Of a stretch of 64,000 bases of DNA, positions 16,944 to 26,035 are shown piece after piece. The DNA is from Claveliimonas sp034178805 (lineage in GTDB: Bacteria > Bacillota > Clostridia > Lachnospirales > Lachnospiraceae), in the NCBI RefSeq assembly GCF_050314255.1, contig NZ_JBNPMZ010000006.1, positions 100,362 through 164,361 on the forward strand, in the 5' to 3' direction. The position numbers and the translations under genes were made by a program. How positions within the stretch are numbered: the stretch's first letter is position 1; every line of letters begins with the position of its first letter. The notes beneath the pieces are model-generated. The model did no database searches, was not told the origin of the DNA, and saw only the letters and a list, made by a program, of their open reading frames with translations.

Positions 16944-17464
16944 CAGATATGAAGGTGGCAGGCAGTCTTATCGTAATAACAGCGGCTTCCCTTCTGGGAG
17001 CAGTTGCGGCAAAGGATATGGATGCGCAATATGAGGAAATGAGGTATATCAGTCAGTTGCTTATGATGCTGCAGAGTGAGATCCGATATTCAAGATCCTT
17101 CCTATCGGAAGCATTTTTACAATTGTCGAAGACGGCACGACCGCCTTACGATGCATGGCTGAGACAGATGTATCATCGGATGGAGAGGAAGAGCAGCGGA
17201 AGCTTTGAGACAGTGTGGAAAAAAACGATGGATGAATATCTGGGAAGCTTGAAACTTCCGGCAAGAATCCGGGAACGGATCAGCCTTCTGGGAAAATACC
17301 TGGGAGGAGCAGATATACAGTTGCAGATACAGCAGATACAGCTGGTTAATGAGGAGATACAGCAGGAAATGAAACTAATGTGGGAGGGACTGACTGCAAA
17401 GAAGAAGCTGTGCAGATGTCTTGGTGTAATGGGCGGAATCTTTCTGGCAGTGTTGTTGATATAG
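16940..17464 (+). CDS. spoIIIAB: Stage III sporulation protein AB
   Basis: A 174-residue membrane protein with an N-terminal hydrophobic segment (LIVITAASLLGAVAA), a helical middle and a C-terminal hydrophobic segment (VMGGIFLAVLLI). This matches SpoIIIAB, a GspF-like part of the sporulation channel. The likely start is GTG 16940 overlapping the spoIIIAA stop; ATG 16949 is possible. Order and size match other clostridia. Confidence 0.92.
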   Translation: MTDMKVAGSLIVITAASLLGAVAAKDMDAQYEEMRYISQLLMMLQSEIRYSRSFLSEAFLQLSKTARPPYDAWLRQMYHRMERKSSGSFETVWKKTMDEYLGSLKLPARIRERISLLGKYLGGADIQLQIQQIQLVNEEIQQEMKLMWEGLTAKKKLCRCLGVMGGIFLAVLLI

Positions 17465-17473
17465 GAGGCATGG

Positions 17474-17668
17474 ATGGGAGTAAATCTGATATTTAAAATT
17501 GCAGCAGTGGGAATTCTGGTGTCAGTTCTGGGACAGGTGCTGAAACACAGCGGCAGAGAGGAGCAGGCATTTCTTGCAAGCCTTGCCGGGCTGATTCTGG
17601 TCCTTTTCTGGATTGTTCCCTATATCTATGACCTGTTTGAATCGATCAGAGGATTGTTTTCTCTGTAG
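17474..17668 (+). CDS. spoIIIAC: Stage III sporulation protein AC
   Basis: A 64-residue, two-helix membrane protein (IFKIAAVGILVSVLGQVLKHSG; LAGLILVLFWIVPYIYDLF) with the standard SpoIIIAC length and pattern, including the conserved GREEQAF loop. The start is ATG 17474 after GGAGGC. It is an inner-membrane part of the SpoIIIA complex. Confidence 0.94.
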   Translation: MGVNLIFKIAAVGILVSVLGQVLKHSGREEQAFLASLAGLILVLFWIVPYIYDLFESIRGLFSL

Positions 17669-17699
17669 AAATATCTGAAAACGGGAGGGAGCGGTAGAT

Positions 17700-18080
17700 G
17701 TGATACAGATCGGTATTCTCGGTATTGTGGGCGCACTTCTGGCAATCCAGTTTAAAAGTACGAAAGGAGAATACGGAATTTACATAGGAATTGCAGTCAG
17801 TCTGATGATCTTTTTCTCTATTCTTTCGCAGCTTAAGATATTTACGGATGCGGTGAGGCAGATTGGGCAGTATGTGAATCTGGATTCTTATTATATGGGA
17901 ACCCTGCTTAAGATGCTGGGGATTACTTATGTGGCAGAATTTGCCTCTGCAATATGCAAAGATGCCGGACATCAGACGATTGGCATGCAGATTGAAATAT
18001 TCGGGAAACTGGTGATTCTGGCTCTTGGTATTCCGGTGCTCCTGGCACTTCTGGAAACCATAAAGGAATTCCTGTCATGA
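17700..18080 (+). CDS. spoIIIAD: Stage III sporulation protein AD
   Basis: A 126-residue protein with four predicted membrane segments (IGILGIVGALLAIQF; IYIGIAVSLMIFFSIL; LGITYVAEFASAIC; LVILALGIPVLLALLE), matching SpoIIIAD. Translation starts with GTG 17700 behind GGGAGGGA. The 3' end overlaps the start of spoIIIAE by four bases. Confidence 0.93.
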   Translation: MIQIGILGIVGALLAIQFKSTKGEYGIYIGIAVSLMIFFSILSQLKIFTDAVRQIGQYVNLDSYYMGTLLKMLGITYVAEFASAICKDAGHQTIGMQIEIFGKLVILALGIPVLLALLETIKEFLS

Positions 18081-19255
18081 GAAAGAGCGGAAATAAAAAT
18101 CTGATTTTGGGAGTTGTGGTGTCTGGTCTGCTGGGAATGTGTATGAAGATGACAGTATGGGGGGCCGATACTCTTTCCCCAAATATAGAATCTTCCTACG
18201 GGATGGAATCAGAGACGATGGGAGAAATACTGGATTATGGAGAAGTAAATCAGGCTCTGGAGGAATTATTTCCGCAGGAAAAGATGGATTTCGGGGAGAC
18301 GGTCGCATCTATTATAAAAGGAGATACGAAGATTTGTGCTGAACTGGTGAATCAGCTTGTGGCAGACCAGATCAGCTATGCATTTCGAGTGAATCGGGAG
18401 AACCTGACCCATCTTTTGGTACTGGCCGTCATCGGGGCTGTATTCCTGAATTTTTCCCAGGTATTAAAAAATCAGCAGATAGGGGAAATGGGATTCTATA
18501 TCCTGTATATGCTTCTGATCGCTCTGTGTCTGAATGCATTCCAGGTATCGGTAGATTGGGTTGAGGAAGGTGTGGATCATCTTCTTACCTTTATGAAGGC
18601 ACTCTGTCCTGTCTATTTTATGGCAGTGACTATTGCCAGAGGGAGTGTTACTTCAGCGGCTTTCTACAGTCTGGCATTGCTTTTTATCACTGTGACAGAG
18701 ACAGTCATATTAAAATTCCTGCTTCCCCTGATTCATATCTATATTGTGGTACGTTTTTTGAATTGTCTGTCAAAGGAGGATTATCTGTCAAAAATGGCAG
18801 AACTGTTAGAATTGGCAGCTTCCTGGACTATGAAAACGCTTCTGGCCTGTGTGGTAGGACTCAACATTGTGCAGGGGCTGATCGCTCCTGCGATTGATGC
18901 GGTAAAGAGAAGCGCGGTAACGAGAAGTGCAGAAGCAATACCCGGAGTAGGGGATGCCCTTGGCGGAACGGCAGAGGTCGTTCTGGGAACAGCGGTTCTG
19001 ATCAAGAATGGAATCGGAATGGCCGGAGCAGTGGTATGTCTGAGTATTTGTCTGGTGCCTCTTATCCAGGTGGCGGTTATGACTCTTCTTTATAAGCTCG
19101 CGGCGGCTTTTGTTCAGCCGGTTTCCGATAAACGGATGGTAGAAGGGATCGCCGGAATGGGGGATGGATGCCAGCTTCTGATGCGGCTGATCTTTACGGT
19201 CTGTGTACTGTTTTTGCTTACGATTGCAATCGTGGCAGCCACTACAGGAAGTTAG
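18077..19255 (+). CDS. spoIIIAE: Stage III sporulation protein AE
   Basis: A 392-residue polytopic membrane protein with an N-terminal signal-like segment (NLILGVVVSGLLGMCMK) and a soluble stretch to about residue 110, followed by about seven hydrophobic helices. The SpoIIIAE pattern includes FLKALCP-like LLTFMKALCPVYF and GVGDALGGTAEVVLG. It is thought to be the permease-like core of the channel. ATG 18077 overlaps the spoIIIAD stop. Confidence 0.94.
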   Translation: MRKSGNKNLILGVVVSGLLGMCMKMTVWGADTLSPNIESSYGMESETMGEILDYGEVNQALEELFPQEKMDFGETVASIIKGDTKICAELVNQLVADQISYAFRVNRENLTHLLVLAVIGAVFLNFSQVLKNQQIGEMGFYILYMLLIALCLNAFQVSVDWVEEGVDHLLTFMKALCPVYFMAVTIARGSVTSAAFYSLALLFITVTETVILKFLLPLIHIYIVVRFLNCLSKEDYLSKMAELLELAASWTMKTLLACVVGLNIVQGLIAPAIDAVKRSAVTRSAEAIPGVGDALGGTAEVVLGTAVLIKNGIGMAGAVVCLSICLVPLIQVAVMTLLYKLAAAFVQPVSDKRMVEGIAGMGDGCQLLMRLIFTVCVLFLLTIAIVAATTGS

Positions 19256-19280
19256 ATTTTGGACGTATCGGGAGGGAAGG

Positions 19281-19619
19281 ATGCTGGATTATTTTTATGA
19301 GTGGATGAAAAATATTGCCTGCTATATGGTACTGATTACTGCGTTTATGCATGTGATTCCGAATGAGGGATACCGGAAATATATCCGGATGTTTACCGGT
19401 CTTGTGCTGGTTCTTCTTCTGTTAACACCGGTTTTTCGTCTTTTTGACGCGGGAAGTGAAATTCTTCATTTGTATGAAAGTGGTGCGTATGAGGAAAAAC
19501 TGGAAGAAATCAGAGAAGCGACGGATGTTATGGAAGATTATGAACCAGATAGCACAATGGCTTCAGAGGAAGGAGAGAAGCCGGGAGAAATCTATATTTC
19601 TCCAATACGGATTCACTGA
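19281..19619 (+). CDS. spoIIIAF: Stage III sporulation protein AF
   Basis: From ATG 19281, immediately behind GGGAGGGAAGG, the product has 112 residues. It has two N-terminal membrane helices (IACYMVLITAFMHVI; GLVLVLLLLTPVF) and an acidic soluble tail. The frame is open further upstream into spoIIIAE, but only this start has a site. It is short compared with the Bacillus protein because the soluble domain is reduced. Confidence 0.88.
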   Translation: MLDYFYEWMKNIACYMVLITAFMHVIPNEGYRKYIRMFTGLVLVLLLLTPVFRLFDAGSEILHLYESGAYEEKLEEIREATDVMEDYEPDSTMASEEGEKPGEIYISPIRIH

Positions 19620-19674
19620 TTCCGCCGCAAATACGCCTTGGTGTATTTAAACGGAAATAGAAAGGGGGCGCGCC

Positions 19675-20259
19675 ATGCTGGCAGATCAGTTAAAAAAAAG
19701 AATCCCTTCAGAAATTTTGAAAAAAGACCGGCTGGTGATCCTGCTGCTCTGTGGAGTATTACTTTTGATCATTGCTCTTCCTGTGAATACGGGAAACCAA
19801 AATAATACAGATGAGATGGCAGAGAAGAGTGCCGAAGCCGTAGATTCTTACAGTTATGCCCGTTATCTGGAGCAACATCTGGAGGAAATCCTGTCCCAGG
19901 TAAAAGGTGCCGGGGAGGTACGTGTGATGATTACGCTGACAGATTCCGGGGAGAGGATTGTTGAGAAGGATACGGAGAGTACAACAGAAACAGTGAAAGA
20001 AGAGGACAGTCAGGGTGGGAGTCGGACTACCATGAACGACAGCAGGTCGGAAACATCGGTTTATAATTCCGGGAGCGGGGAAAGCCTGTCTTCGGGAGGA
20101 GAACCCTATGTTACAAAGGAGAAGACTCCGGTTGTGGGAGGAATCATTGTCATTGCGGATGGGGGAGACAATGGGGTTGTGGTTCAGAACATAACGGAGG
20201 CCATTCAGGCATTATTTGATGTAGACACGCATAAAATTAAGGTAATGAAGCGCAGTTAA
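19675..20259 (+). CDS. spoIIIAG: Stage III sporulation protein AG
   Basis: A 194-residue protein with one N-terminal membrane helix (LVILLLCGVLLLIIALP) and an extracytoplasmic ring-building domain. The domain contains LSQVKGAGEVRVMITLTDSG and a conserved C-terminal part (VVGGIIVIADGGDNGVV..ITEAIQALFDVDTHKIKVMK). SpoIIIAG forms a ring in the intermembrane space of the forespore. The spacer before the RBS GAAAGGGGG is 55 bases. Confidence 0.94.
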   Translation: MLADQLKKRIPSEILKKDRLVILLLCGVLLLIIALPVNTGNQNNTDEMAEKSAEAVDSYSYARYLEQHLEEILSQVKGAGEVRVMITLTDSGERIVEKDTESTTETVKEEDSQGGSRTTMNDSRSETSVYNSGSGESLSSGGEPYVTKEKTPVVGGIIVIADGGDNGVVVQNITEAIQALFDVDTHKIKVMKRS

Positions 20260-20282
20260 AATAAAAGTCAGGAGGAAAAAGA

Positions 20283-20912
20283 GTGAAACGTAAAATTCGT
20301 AAAAATCAGGTCATTATTGCAGCGCTTGCCGTAATGATTGCGGCGGCAGGATATCTGAACTATTCCGGGCGGATATTCGGCGGTAAGGATGATGCGGCTC
20401 AGACTGCAAATGAGCTTGCTAATCAGGAACTTCTGGATATTTCGGATGAAGAGCTTGATGCTTCCGGTGAGATCGCAAGTCAGGACAGTGAGGCGACTGA
20501 CGGAACGGTAGAGGGTACACCGGGAGAAGCGGTTCTTACAAGCGCTGAAGCGGATTCTGTTGTTGCTGAAGCGAAGGTTACCAGAGAACAGGTACGTGCC
20601 AAAAATAAAGAAATGCTGATGGAAATTATTGATAATGAAAATCTCAGCGATGAGCAGAAGCAGGATGCGGTGGCCCAGATGGTTGCAATGACGGATCTGG
20701 CAGAAAAAGAGGCGGCTGCGGAAACTATGATGGCATCTAAGGGATTCAGTGAGGCGGTAGTCAGTCTCACGGCAGACAGTGCAGATGTAGTGGTCCGAGC
20801 ATCGGAGCTCAGTGACGCCAACCGGGCTCAGATCGAGGACATTATTACGCGAAAGACCGGAATTGCTCCGGAAAATATCGTGATCACACCTATTTATGTG
20901 GAGGGAAAGTGA
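20283..20912 (+). CDS. spoIIIAH: Stage III sporulation protein AH
   Basis: A 209-residue protein with a single N-terminal helix (QVIIAALAVMIAAAGYLNY), an acidic linker and a C-terminal YscJ-like domain (KGFSEAVVSLTADSADVVV). In other species it binds SpoIIQ across the intermembrane space. Translation starts with GTG 20283 after AGGAGG. It is the last gene of the operon and is followed by a terminator. Confidence 0.94.
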   Translation: MKRKIRKNQVIIAALAVMIAAAGYLNYSGRIFGGKDDAAQTANELANQELLDISDEELDASGEIASQDSEATDGTVEGTPGEAVLTSAEADSVVAEAKVTREQVRAKNKEMLMEIIDNENLSDEQKQDAVAQMVAMTDLAEKEAAAETMMASKGFSEAVVSLTADSADVVVRASELSDANRAQIEDIITRKTGIAPENIVITPIYVEGK

Positions 20913-20937
20913 CACAGACAAAAAAAGACAGGATTTT

Positions 20938-20969
20938 AAAGAACAGTTTTGCATAACTGTTCTTTTTTT
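20938..20969 (+). terminator. Intrinsic terminator after spoIIIAH
   Basis: AAAGAACAGTT pairs with AACTGTTCTTT around a six-base loop and runs into seven T residues. Its loop and T-tract also contain the prfC promoter. Confidence 0.9.
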
Positions 20970-20977
20970 GGTATACT
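20949..20977 (+). promoter_or_regulatory. Sigma-A promoter of prfC embedded in the terminator
   Basis: TTGCAT (20949-20954) lies in the loop of the spoIIIA terminator. TATACT (20972-20977) follows after exactly 17 bases, just behind the T-tract. The same boxes (TTGCAT, 17, TATACT) are used at rimP. Confidence 0.75.
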
Positions 20978-21050
20978 AAATACGTTATGTCGAAATACGC
21001 ATGAAATTGAAAAGAAAAGAGTGAGTCTTGAATATGAGGAGATTGAAATT

Positions 21051-22655
21051 ATGTCAGAGCTTACAAAAGAGATAAAAGAACAGATTCAGAAAAGGAGAAC
21101 ATTTGCGATTATATCCCATCCGGATGCCGGAAAGACAACCCTGACGGAGAAATTTCTTCTGTACGGAGGTGCCATTAATCAGGCGGGAAGTGTAAAGGGA
21201 AAAGCTACTGCAAAGCATGCTGTGTCCGACTGGATGGAGATTGAGAAAGAAAGAGGTATTTCCGTTACATCTTCCGTACTTCAGTTCAATTACGGAGGAT
21301 ACTGTATTAATATTCTGGATACCCCGGGACATCAGGATTTCTCTGAGGATACTTACCGTACTCTGATGGCTGCGGATTCCGCGGTTATGGTCATTGATGC
21401 ATCCAAGGGAGTGGAGGCGCAGACAAGAAAGCTTTTTAAAGTATGTACCATGCGCCATATTCCGATTTTTACATTTATTAATAAAATGGATCGTGAGGCG
21501 ATGGATACATTTGAACTTCTGGACGATATTGAAAGCGAGCTTGGAATTGCTACCTGTCCGGTAAACTGGCCCATCGGTTCCGGTAAGCGGTTCAAGGGTG
21601 TGTACGATCGCGCCCACAGAGAAGTAGAGCTGTTCTCCGATACCAAAAAGGGAACGACACAGGGACAGGTACGGAAAATCAGTATTGATGATCCGGAGGC
21701 TGCACAGTATATTGATGAGGATCAGATGGAGCAGCTTCTGGAGGAAATTGAGCTTCAGGATGGAGCGGGCGCTGAGTTTGATCAGGAACTGGTAAGCAAA
21801 GGAGAATTGTCTCCGGTATTTTTCGGTTCAGCGCTGACCAACTTTGGTGTGGAGACTTTCCTTCAGCATTTCCTTAAGATGACTACATCACCGCTTCCGC
21901 GAAAGTCTGACCAGGGTGAGATTGATCCGATGGAAGAAGAGGATTTCTCAGCGTTTGTATTTAAGATCCAGGCAAATATGAATAAGGCACACAGAGACAG
22001 GATTGCATTTATGCGTATCTGTTCCGGGGCTTTCGAGGCAGGGATGGAAGTGATGCATATTCAGGGGGGCAAGAAGGTGAGATTATCACAACCTCAGCAG
22101 ATGATGGCGAGTGAGCGTAAGATGATCGAACGTGCCTATGGCGGTGATATTATCGGTGTGTTTGATCCGGGTATTTTCTCCATTGGGGATACTTTGACGA
22201 CTTCTGCTAAAAAATATGTGTATGAGGGAATCCCTACCTTTGCACCGGAGCATTTTGCAAGGGTGCGCCAGGTGGACACCATGAAGCGAAAGCAGTTCAT
22301 CAAAGGAATCAATCAGATTGCCCAGGAGGGCGCGATCCAGATTTTCCAGGAATATAATACCGGTATGGAGGAGATTATTGTCGGTGTTGTTGGTGTGCTT
22401 CAGTTTGATGTGCTGAAATACAGACTGGAAAATGAATATAATGTGGAAATCCGCATGGACAGCCTGCCTTATGAATATATACGCTGGATAGAAAATGATG
22501 ATGTGGATCTTGACAGGCTTTCCGGAACATCTGACATGAAGAAAATTAAGGATCTGAAAGACCGGCCGCTGCTTCTGTTTGTGAACGAATGGAGCATTCG
22601 TATGACATTAGAACGGAATAAAGGTCTGGTGCTGTCAGAATTTGGGCGTTCCTAA
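21051..22655 (+). CDS. prfC: Peptide chain release factor 3
   Basis: RF3 is the GTPase that recycles RF1 and RF2 after termination. The start is ATG 21051 (MSELTKEIKEQI) behind GAGGAGA; a frame extension upstream runs back through the promoter and is not used. Motifs are SHPDAGKTTLTEK (G1), ISVTSSV (G2), DTPGHQDFSEDTYR (G3) and NKMDRE (G4). The length of 534 residues is normal for RF3, and the IS..SV/QF pattern separates it from EF-G. Confidence 0.95.
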   Translation: MSELTKEIKEQIQKRRTFAIISHPDAGKTTLTEKFLLYGGAINQAGSVKGKATAKHAVSDWMEIEKERGISVTSSVLQFNYGGYCINILDTPGHQDFSEDTYRTLMAADSAVMVIDASKGVEAQTRKLFKVCTMRHIPIFTFINKMDREAMDTFELLDDIESELGIATCPVNWPIGSGKRFKGVYDRAHREVELFSDTKKGTTQGQVRKISIDDPEAAQYIDEDQMEQLLEEIELQDGAGAEFDQELVSKGELSPVFFGSALTNFGVETFLQHFLKMTTSPLPRKSDQGEIDPMEEEDFSAFVFKIQANMNKAHRDRIAFMRICSGAFEAGMEVMHIQGGKKVRLSQPQQMMASERKMIERAYGGDIIGVFDPGIFSIGDTLTTSAKKYVYEGIPTFAPEHFARVRQVDTMKRKQFIKGINQIAQEGAIQIFQEYNTGMEEIIVGVVGVLQFDVLKYRLENEYNVEIRMDSLPYEYIRWIENDDVDLDRLSGTSDMKKIKDLKDRPLLLFVNEWSIRMTLERNKGLVLSEFGRS

Positions 22656-22664
22656 AGTTATGGT

Positions 22665-22692
22665 TTGCAATTATGTATAAATTTGATATAAT
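22665..22692 (+). promoter_or_regulatory. Promoter of the asp23-nusB-xse-ispA-dxs operon
   Basis: TTGCAA (22665-22670), a 16-base spacer, then TATAAT (22687-22692) preceded by TG-A, i.e. also an extended -10. It directs about nine kilobases of closely spaced genes that end at the recN terminator. Confidence 0.75.
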
Positions 22693-22761
22693 ATTCAAAG
22701 AAACAAAAATGGCAGGAAATATGTGCCGTATTTGGAATTAAGAAAAGTGAGGTAGGACGTT

Positions 22762-23145
22762 ATGGGAAAAGAAGAAAGAAATACCTATACAATAAAAGAA
22801 GATGAGAATCTTGGCGAGGTTAAGATTGCAGACGAAGTGGTTGCCATTATCGCGGGTCTTGCAGCTACGGAGGTAGATGGAGTTTCTTCTATGTCCGGCA
22901 ATACTACAAGAGAGATCATCGGAAAGCTTGGAATGAAGACGTTGTCCAAGGGTGTGAAGGTTGATGTGCTGGAAGGTGTAGTTACCGTTTCCCTCAAGCT
23001 GAATCTGAAATATGGATACAGCATTGTAGATGTTTCCAACAAGGTACAGGAGAAGGTAAAATCTGCGATTGAAAATATGACAGGGCTTACCGTTGCAGAT
23101 GTTAATATCCGCATTGCAGGTGTGGATGTGCCGGAGGAAGAATAA
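22762..23145 (+). CDS. Asp23/Gls24 family envelope stress response protein
   Basis: A 127-residue Asp23/Gls24 family protein (VKIADEVVAIIAGLAATEVDGV..MSG; GVVTVSLKLNLKYGYSIVDV; TGLTVADVNIRIAGVDV). The family (YloU/AmaP-associated) acts at the cell envelope. In Firmicutes a copy commonly lies directly before nusB, as here; the nusB GTG follows the stop without a gap. The molecular role of this copy is not established. Confidence 0.92.
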   Translation: MGKEERNTYTIKEDENLGEVKIADEVVAIIAGLAATEVDGVSSMSGNTTREIIGKLGMKTLSKGVKVDVLEGVVTVSLKLNLKYGYSIVDVSNKVQEKVKSAIENMTGLTVADVNIRIAGVDVPEEE

Positions 23146-23544
23146 GTGAAGAGATCAGAACAGCGTGAACACATTTTTAAAATGGTGTTTGAAATAGAAT
23201 TCAACACTCCGGAGGAGATGAAGGAGCAAAAGAGTCTGTATTTTGAGCAGAATGGGATTACAGAGGACAATGACAGGGAATATATCGGAGACAAAGCGGA
23301 TGCAGTGGCTTCAAAGGCTAAGGAGATTGATGATCTACTGAATGAAAACGTGACCGGTTGGAAGACGGGGCGTATGAACAAGGTAGATCTCTCTATTCTC
23401 AGACTTGCGATATACGAGATGAAATGGGATGACGATGTGCCGGTTTCTGTTGCAATTAATGAGGCGGTAGAGCTTGCAAAGCGGTTCGGCGGTGAAGAAA
23501 GTCCGGCTTTTGTCAATGGAATCCTGGCAAAATTTGCGGAATAA
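23146..23544 (+). CDS. nusB: Transcription antitermination factor NusB
   Basis: A 132-residue all-helical protein with the NusB pattern (MKRSEQREHIFKMVFEIEF start; LSILRLAIYEMKWDDDVPVSVAINEAVELAKRFG; FVNGILAKFAE). NusB with NusE/S10 acts in antitermination of rRNA operons. The GTG start abuts the asp23 stop, and the RBS GGAGGAAG lies inside asp23. Confidence 0.94.
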   Translation: MKRSEQREHIFKMVFEIEFNTPEEMKEQKSLYFEQNGITEDNDREYIGDKADAVASKAKEIDDLLNENVTGWKTGRMNKVDLSILRLAIYEMKWDDDVPVSVAINEAVELAKRFGGEESPAFVNGILAKFAE

Positions 23545-23559
23545 TCAGGAGAGCATGAT

Positions 23560-24780
23560 ATGGCAAATGTATATACAGTAAAACAGGTAAATATGTATAT
23601 TAAAAACATGTTTGCCCAGGACTTTATGCTGAACCGTATCTATGTAAAAGGAGAAGTCTCGAACTGTAAGTACCATACATCGGGACATATATATTTTTCA
23701 CTGAAGGATGAGTCCGGAACGATTGCCTGCGTGATGTTCGCCGGGCAGCGGGGAGGGCTCTCTTTTCGTATGTGTGAGGGACAGCAGGTAATCGTATTTG
23801 GAGCGGTCAGCATATATGAGAGAAGCGGATCTTATCAGCTTTATGCGAAAGAGATACGGTTAGATGGAGAGGGCGTATTATATGAAAGATTCCAGGCACT
23901 GAAGCGGGAACTGGAAGAGATGGGGATGTTTGCCCCGGAATACAAAAAACCGATTCCGTCATTTGCGCGGACAGTAGGAGTTGTTACAGCACCTACGGGA
24001 GCGGCCGTCAGAGATATCATGAATATCAGCAGGCGCAGAAATCCATTTGTTCAGCTTATACTGTATCCGGCACAGGTACAGGGGGAGGGAGCCAAGGAAA
24101 GTATTATCCGTGGAATCCGGCTTCTGGAGCAGAAACAGGTGGATGTAATCATTGTAGGAAGAGGCGGAGGATCCATAGAAGATCTGTGGGCATTCAATGA
24201 AGAAGAGGTGGCGAGGGCTATTTTCAATTGTCAGGTTCCGGTCATATCTGCGGTGGGACATGAGACAGATACTACCATTTCCGATTATGTGGCAGACCTT
24301 CGGGCTCCCACACCTTCTGCTGCTGCCGAGCTGGCAGTCTGGGATTACCGTCTCTATGAGAATCAGATGTATGAGTACCGGATGAAGCTTGTAAGGCGGA
24401 TGGAACAGCAGATATCCATGAGCCGCATGCGTCTGTCCCAGTATCAGACAAGATTTCGCTACCTGCATCCGGGTACAAAGCTGCGGGAGCAACGGCAGAG
24501 AATGATTGACATTCAGGAAGAGTTTCAGATGGTTATGGAACAGAAACTTCAGGCAGCGAGACATCGTCTGGCAATTCAGGTAGAGCGGATGAATGGACTT
24601 TCACCCCTCAGGAAACTGAATCAGGGATATGCCTATGTAGAGAAGCAGTGGGAGGATGAGAAAAAAACAGTTCGAAAGACGGATCAGGTACGGCAGGGAG
24701 ACACGCTCTCCATTTATGTATCAGATGGTGTGATTCGTGCAGAGGTTACGGATACACAGAATTTGTCTTATGAGATGTGA
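23560..24780 (+). CDS. xseA: Exodeoxyribonuclease VII large subunit
   Basis: XseA with XseB degrades single-stranded DNA. The N-terminal OB fold is visible (RIYVKGEVSNCKYHTSGHIYFSLKD), and the catalytic domain follows (IPSFARTVGVVTAPTGAAVRDI; DVIIVGRGGGSIEDLWAFN; VISAVGHETDTTISDYVADLRAPTPSAAAE). A long coiled-coil C-terminus completes 406 residues. It starts 15 bases after nusB. Confidence 0.96.
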   Translation: MANVYTVKQVNMYIKNMFAQDFMLNRIYVKGEVSNCKYHTSGHIYFSLKDESGTIACVMFAGQRGGLSFRMCEGQQVIVFGAVSIYERSGSYQLYAKEIRLDGEGVLYERFQALKRELEEMGMFAPEYKKPIPSFARTVGVVTAPTGAAVRDIMNISRRRNPFVQLILYPAQVQGEGAKESIIRGIRLLEQKQVDVIIVGRGGGSIEDLWAFNEEEVARAIFNCQVPVISAVGHETDTTISDYVADLRAPTPSAAAELAVWDYRLYENQMYEYRMKLVRRMEQQISMSRMRLSQYQTRFRYLHPGTKLREQRQRMIDIQEEFQMVMEQKLQAARHRLAIQVERMNGLSPLRKLNQGYAYVEKQWEDEKKTVRKTDQVRQGDTLSIYVSDGVIRAEVTDTQNLSYEM

Positions 24781-24839
24781 TAAGAGTTGGTTCTGAATAT
24801 AAGATATTTCGTATGTGATAAGATAAAAGGGAGGTTCGC

Positions 24840-25079
24840 ATGGCAGAAAAAATGCAGACAGAAGCGGAAGCTCAGACAGAGGAACATACATTGGAGCAGG
24901 TGTTTGAAGAACTGGAGGAGGTTCTTGCGAGGATGGAAGGAGAGACATCTCTGGAGGAATCATTTCAGCTTTACCATAAAGGAATGGATATGCTGAAGCT
25001 ATGCAGTGAGAAAATCGATAAAGTAGAAAAACAGATGTTAGTATTGGATGAAGAAGGAGAGCCTCATGAATTTCTTTAA
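24840..25079 (+). CDS. xseB: Exodeoxyribonuclease VII small subunit
   Basis: A 79-residue acidic helical protein with the XseB signature LEQVFEELEEVLARMEGE and SLEESFQLYHKGMDMLKLC. It follows xseA in the usual order with a 59-base spacer. The RBS AAGGGAGGT lies directly before ATG 24840. Confidence 0.94.
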   Translation: MAEKMQTEAEAQTEEHTLEQVFEELEEVLARMEGETSLEESFQLYHKGMDMLKLCSEKIDKVEKQMLVLDEEGEPHEFL

Positions 25080-25085
25080 GGAAAG

Positions 25086-26024
25086 ATGACAGAGGCAGTA
25101 AATGATATGGAAAAGCAGACAGATCAGAATGAAGCGGTTTACAGGGAACAGCGTGAAAATAAGGTGCTTGAGATTGAAGCAATCCTGGAAAAATATCTTC
25201 CTGCTAAGGAAGGATATCAGCAGATTATTATGGAAGCCATGGAATACAGCCTGATGGCAGGAGGAAAACGGCTGCGCCCGATGCTGATGAAGGAGACATT
25301 TACTCTGTTTGGCGGAGAGGGAGAAATCGTAGAACCTTTCATGGCGGCTATGGAGATGATTCATACTTATTCCCTGGTTCACGATGATCTTCCGGCAATG
25401 GATAACGATGAGTACCGCAGGGGAAGGAAGACTACCCATGTGGTATATGGAGAGGATATGGGGATTCTGGCAGGAGATGCGCTTTTAAATTACGCATTTG
25501 AAACTGCGTGCAGCGCATTTGCTCTTTATCCGGAGTCTTCTGAAAGAATTGGAAAAGCTATGGGTATTCTGGCAAAAAAGGCCGGAATTTACGGTATGAT
25601 CGGTGGTCAGGTGGTAGATGTCAAAGAAACCGGACACCGGATTGGAAAAGATGTGCTTGATTTTATCTATGAATTGAAAACAGGAGCACTGATAGAATCC
25701 TCGATGATGATAGGAGCGGTACTTGCAGGAGCATCAGAGGAGGAAATCAGGATCGTGGAGCAGGTAGCTGCCAGGGTGGGACTGGCATTCCAGGTTCAGG
25801 ACGATATTCTGGATGTTACCAGTACCAGTGAAGTGCTTGGCAAACCGATCCACAGTGATGAGAAGAATGAGAAGACTACGTATGTAACGCTCATGGGAAT
25901 AGAAAAAGCAGGAGCAATCGTAGAAAAAGAGTCCGGAGAGGCAATTGAACTTCTTCACAGTCTTCCGGATGAAAACAGTTACCTGGAGTGGCTTCTTAAG
26001 GAGTTAATCCATCGGGAAAAATAA
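25086..26024 (+). CDS. ispA: Polyprenyl synthetase (farnesyl/geranyl diphosphate synthase)
   Basis: This 312-residue enzyme condenses isopentenyl diphosphate with allylic diphosphates. The first aspartate-rich motif is HDDLPAMDNDEYRRGRKTTH and the second is QVQDDILDVTS; GGKRLRPML lies before them. Residues just before the first motif (YSLVH) fit a short-chain C10/C15 synthase of the IspA type. It sits between xseB and dxs, making an isoprenoid pair with the next gene. Confidence 0.95.
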   Translation: MTEAVNDMEKQTDQNEAVYREQRENKVLEIEAILEKYLPAKEGYQQIIMEAMEYSLMAGGKRLRPMLMKETFTLFGGEGEIVEPFMAAMEMIHTYSLVHDDLPAMDNDEYRRGRKTTHVVYGEDMGILAGDALLNYAFETACSAFALYPESSERIGKAMGILAKKAGIYGMIGGQVVDVKETGHRIGKDVLDFIYELKTGALIESSMMIGAVLAGASEEEIRIVEQVAARVGLAFQVQDDILDVTSTSEVLGKPIHSDEKNEKTTYVTLMGIEKAGAIVEKESGEAIELLHSLPDENSYLEWLLKELIHREK

Positions 26025-26035
26025 GGAGTCTGGCA

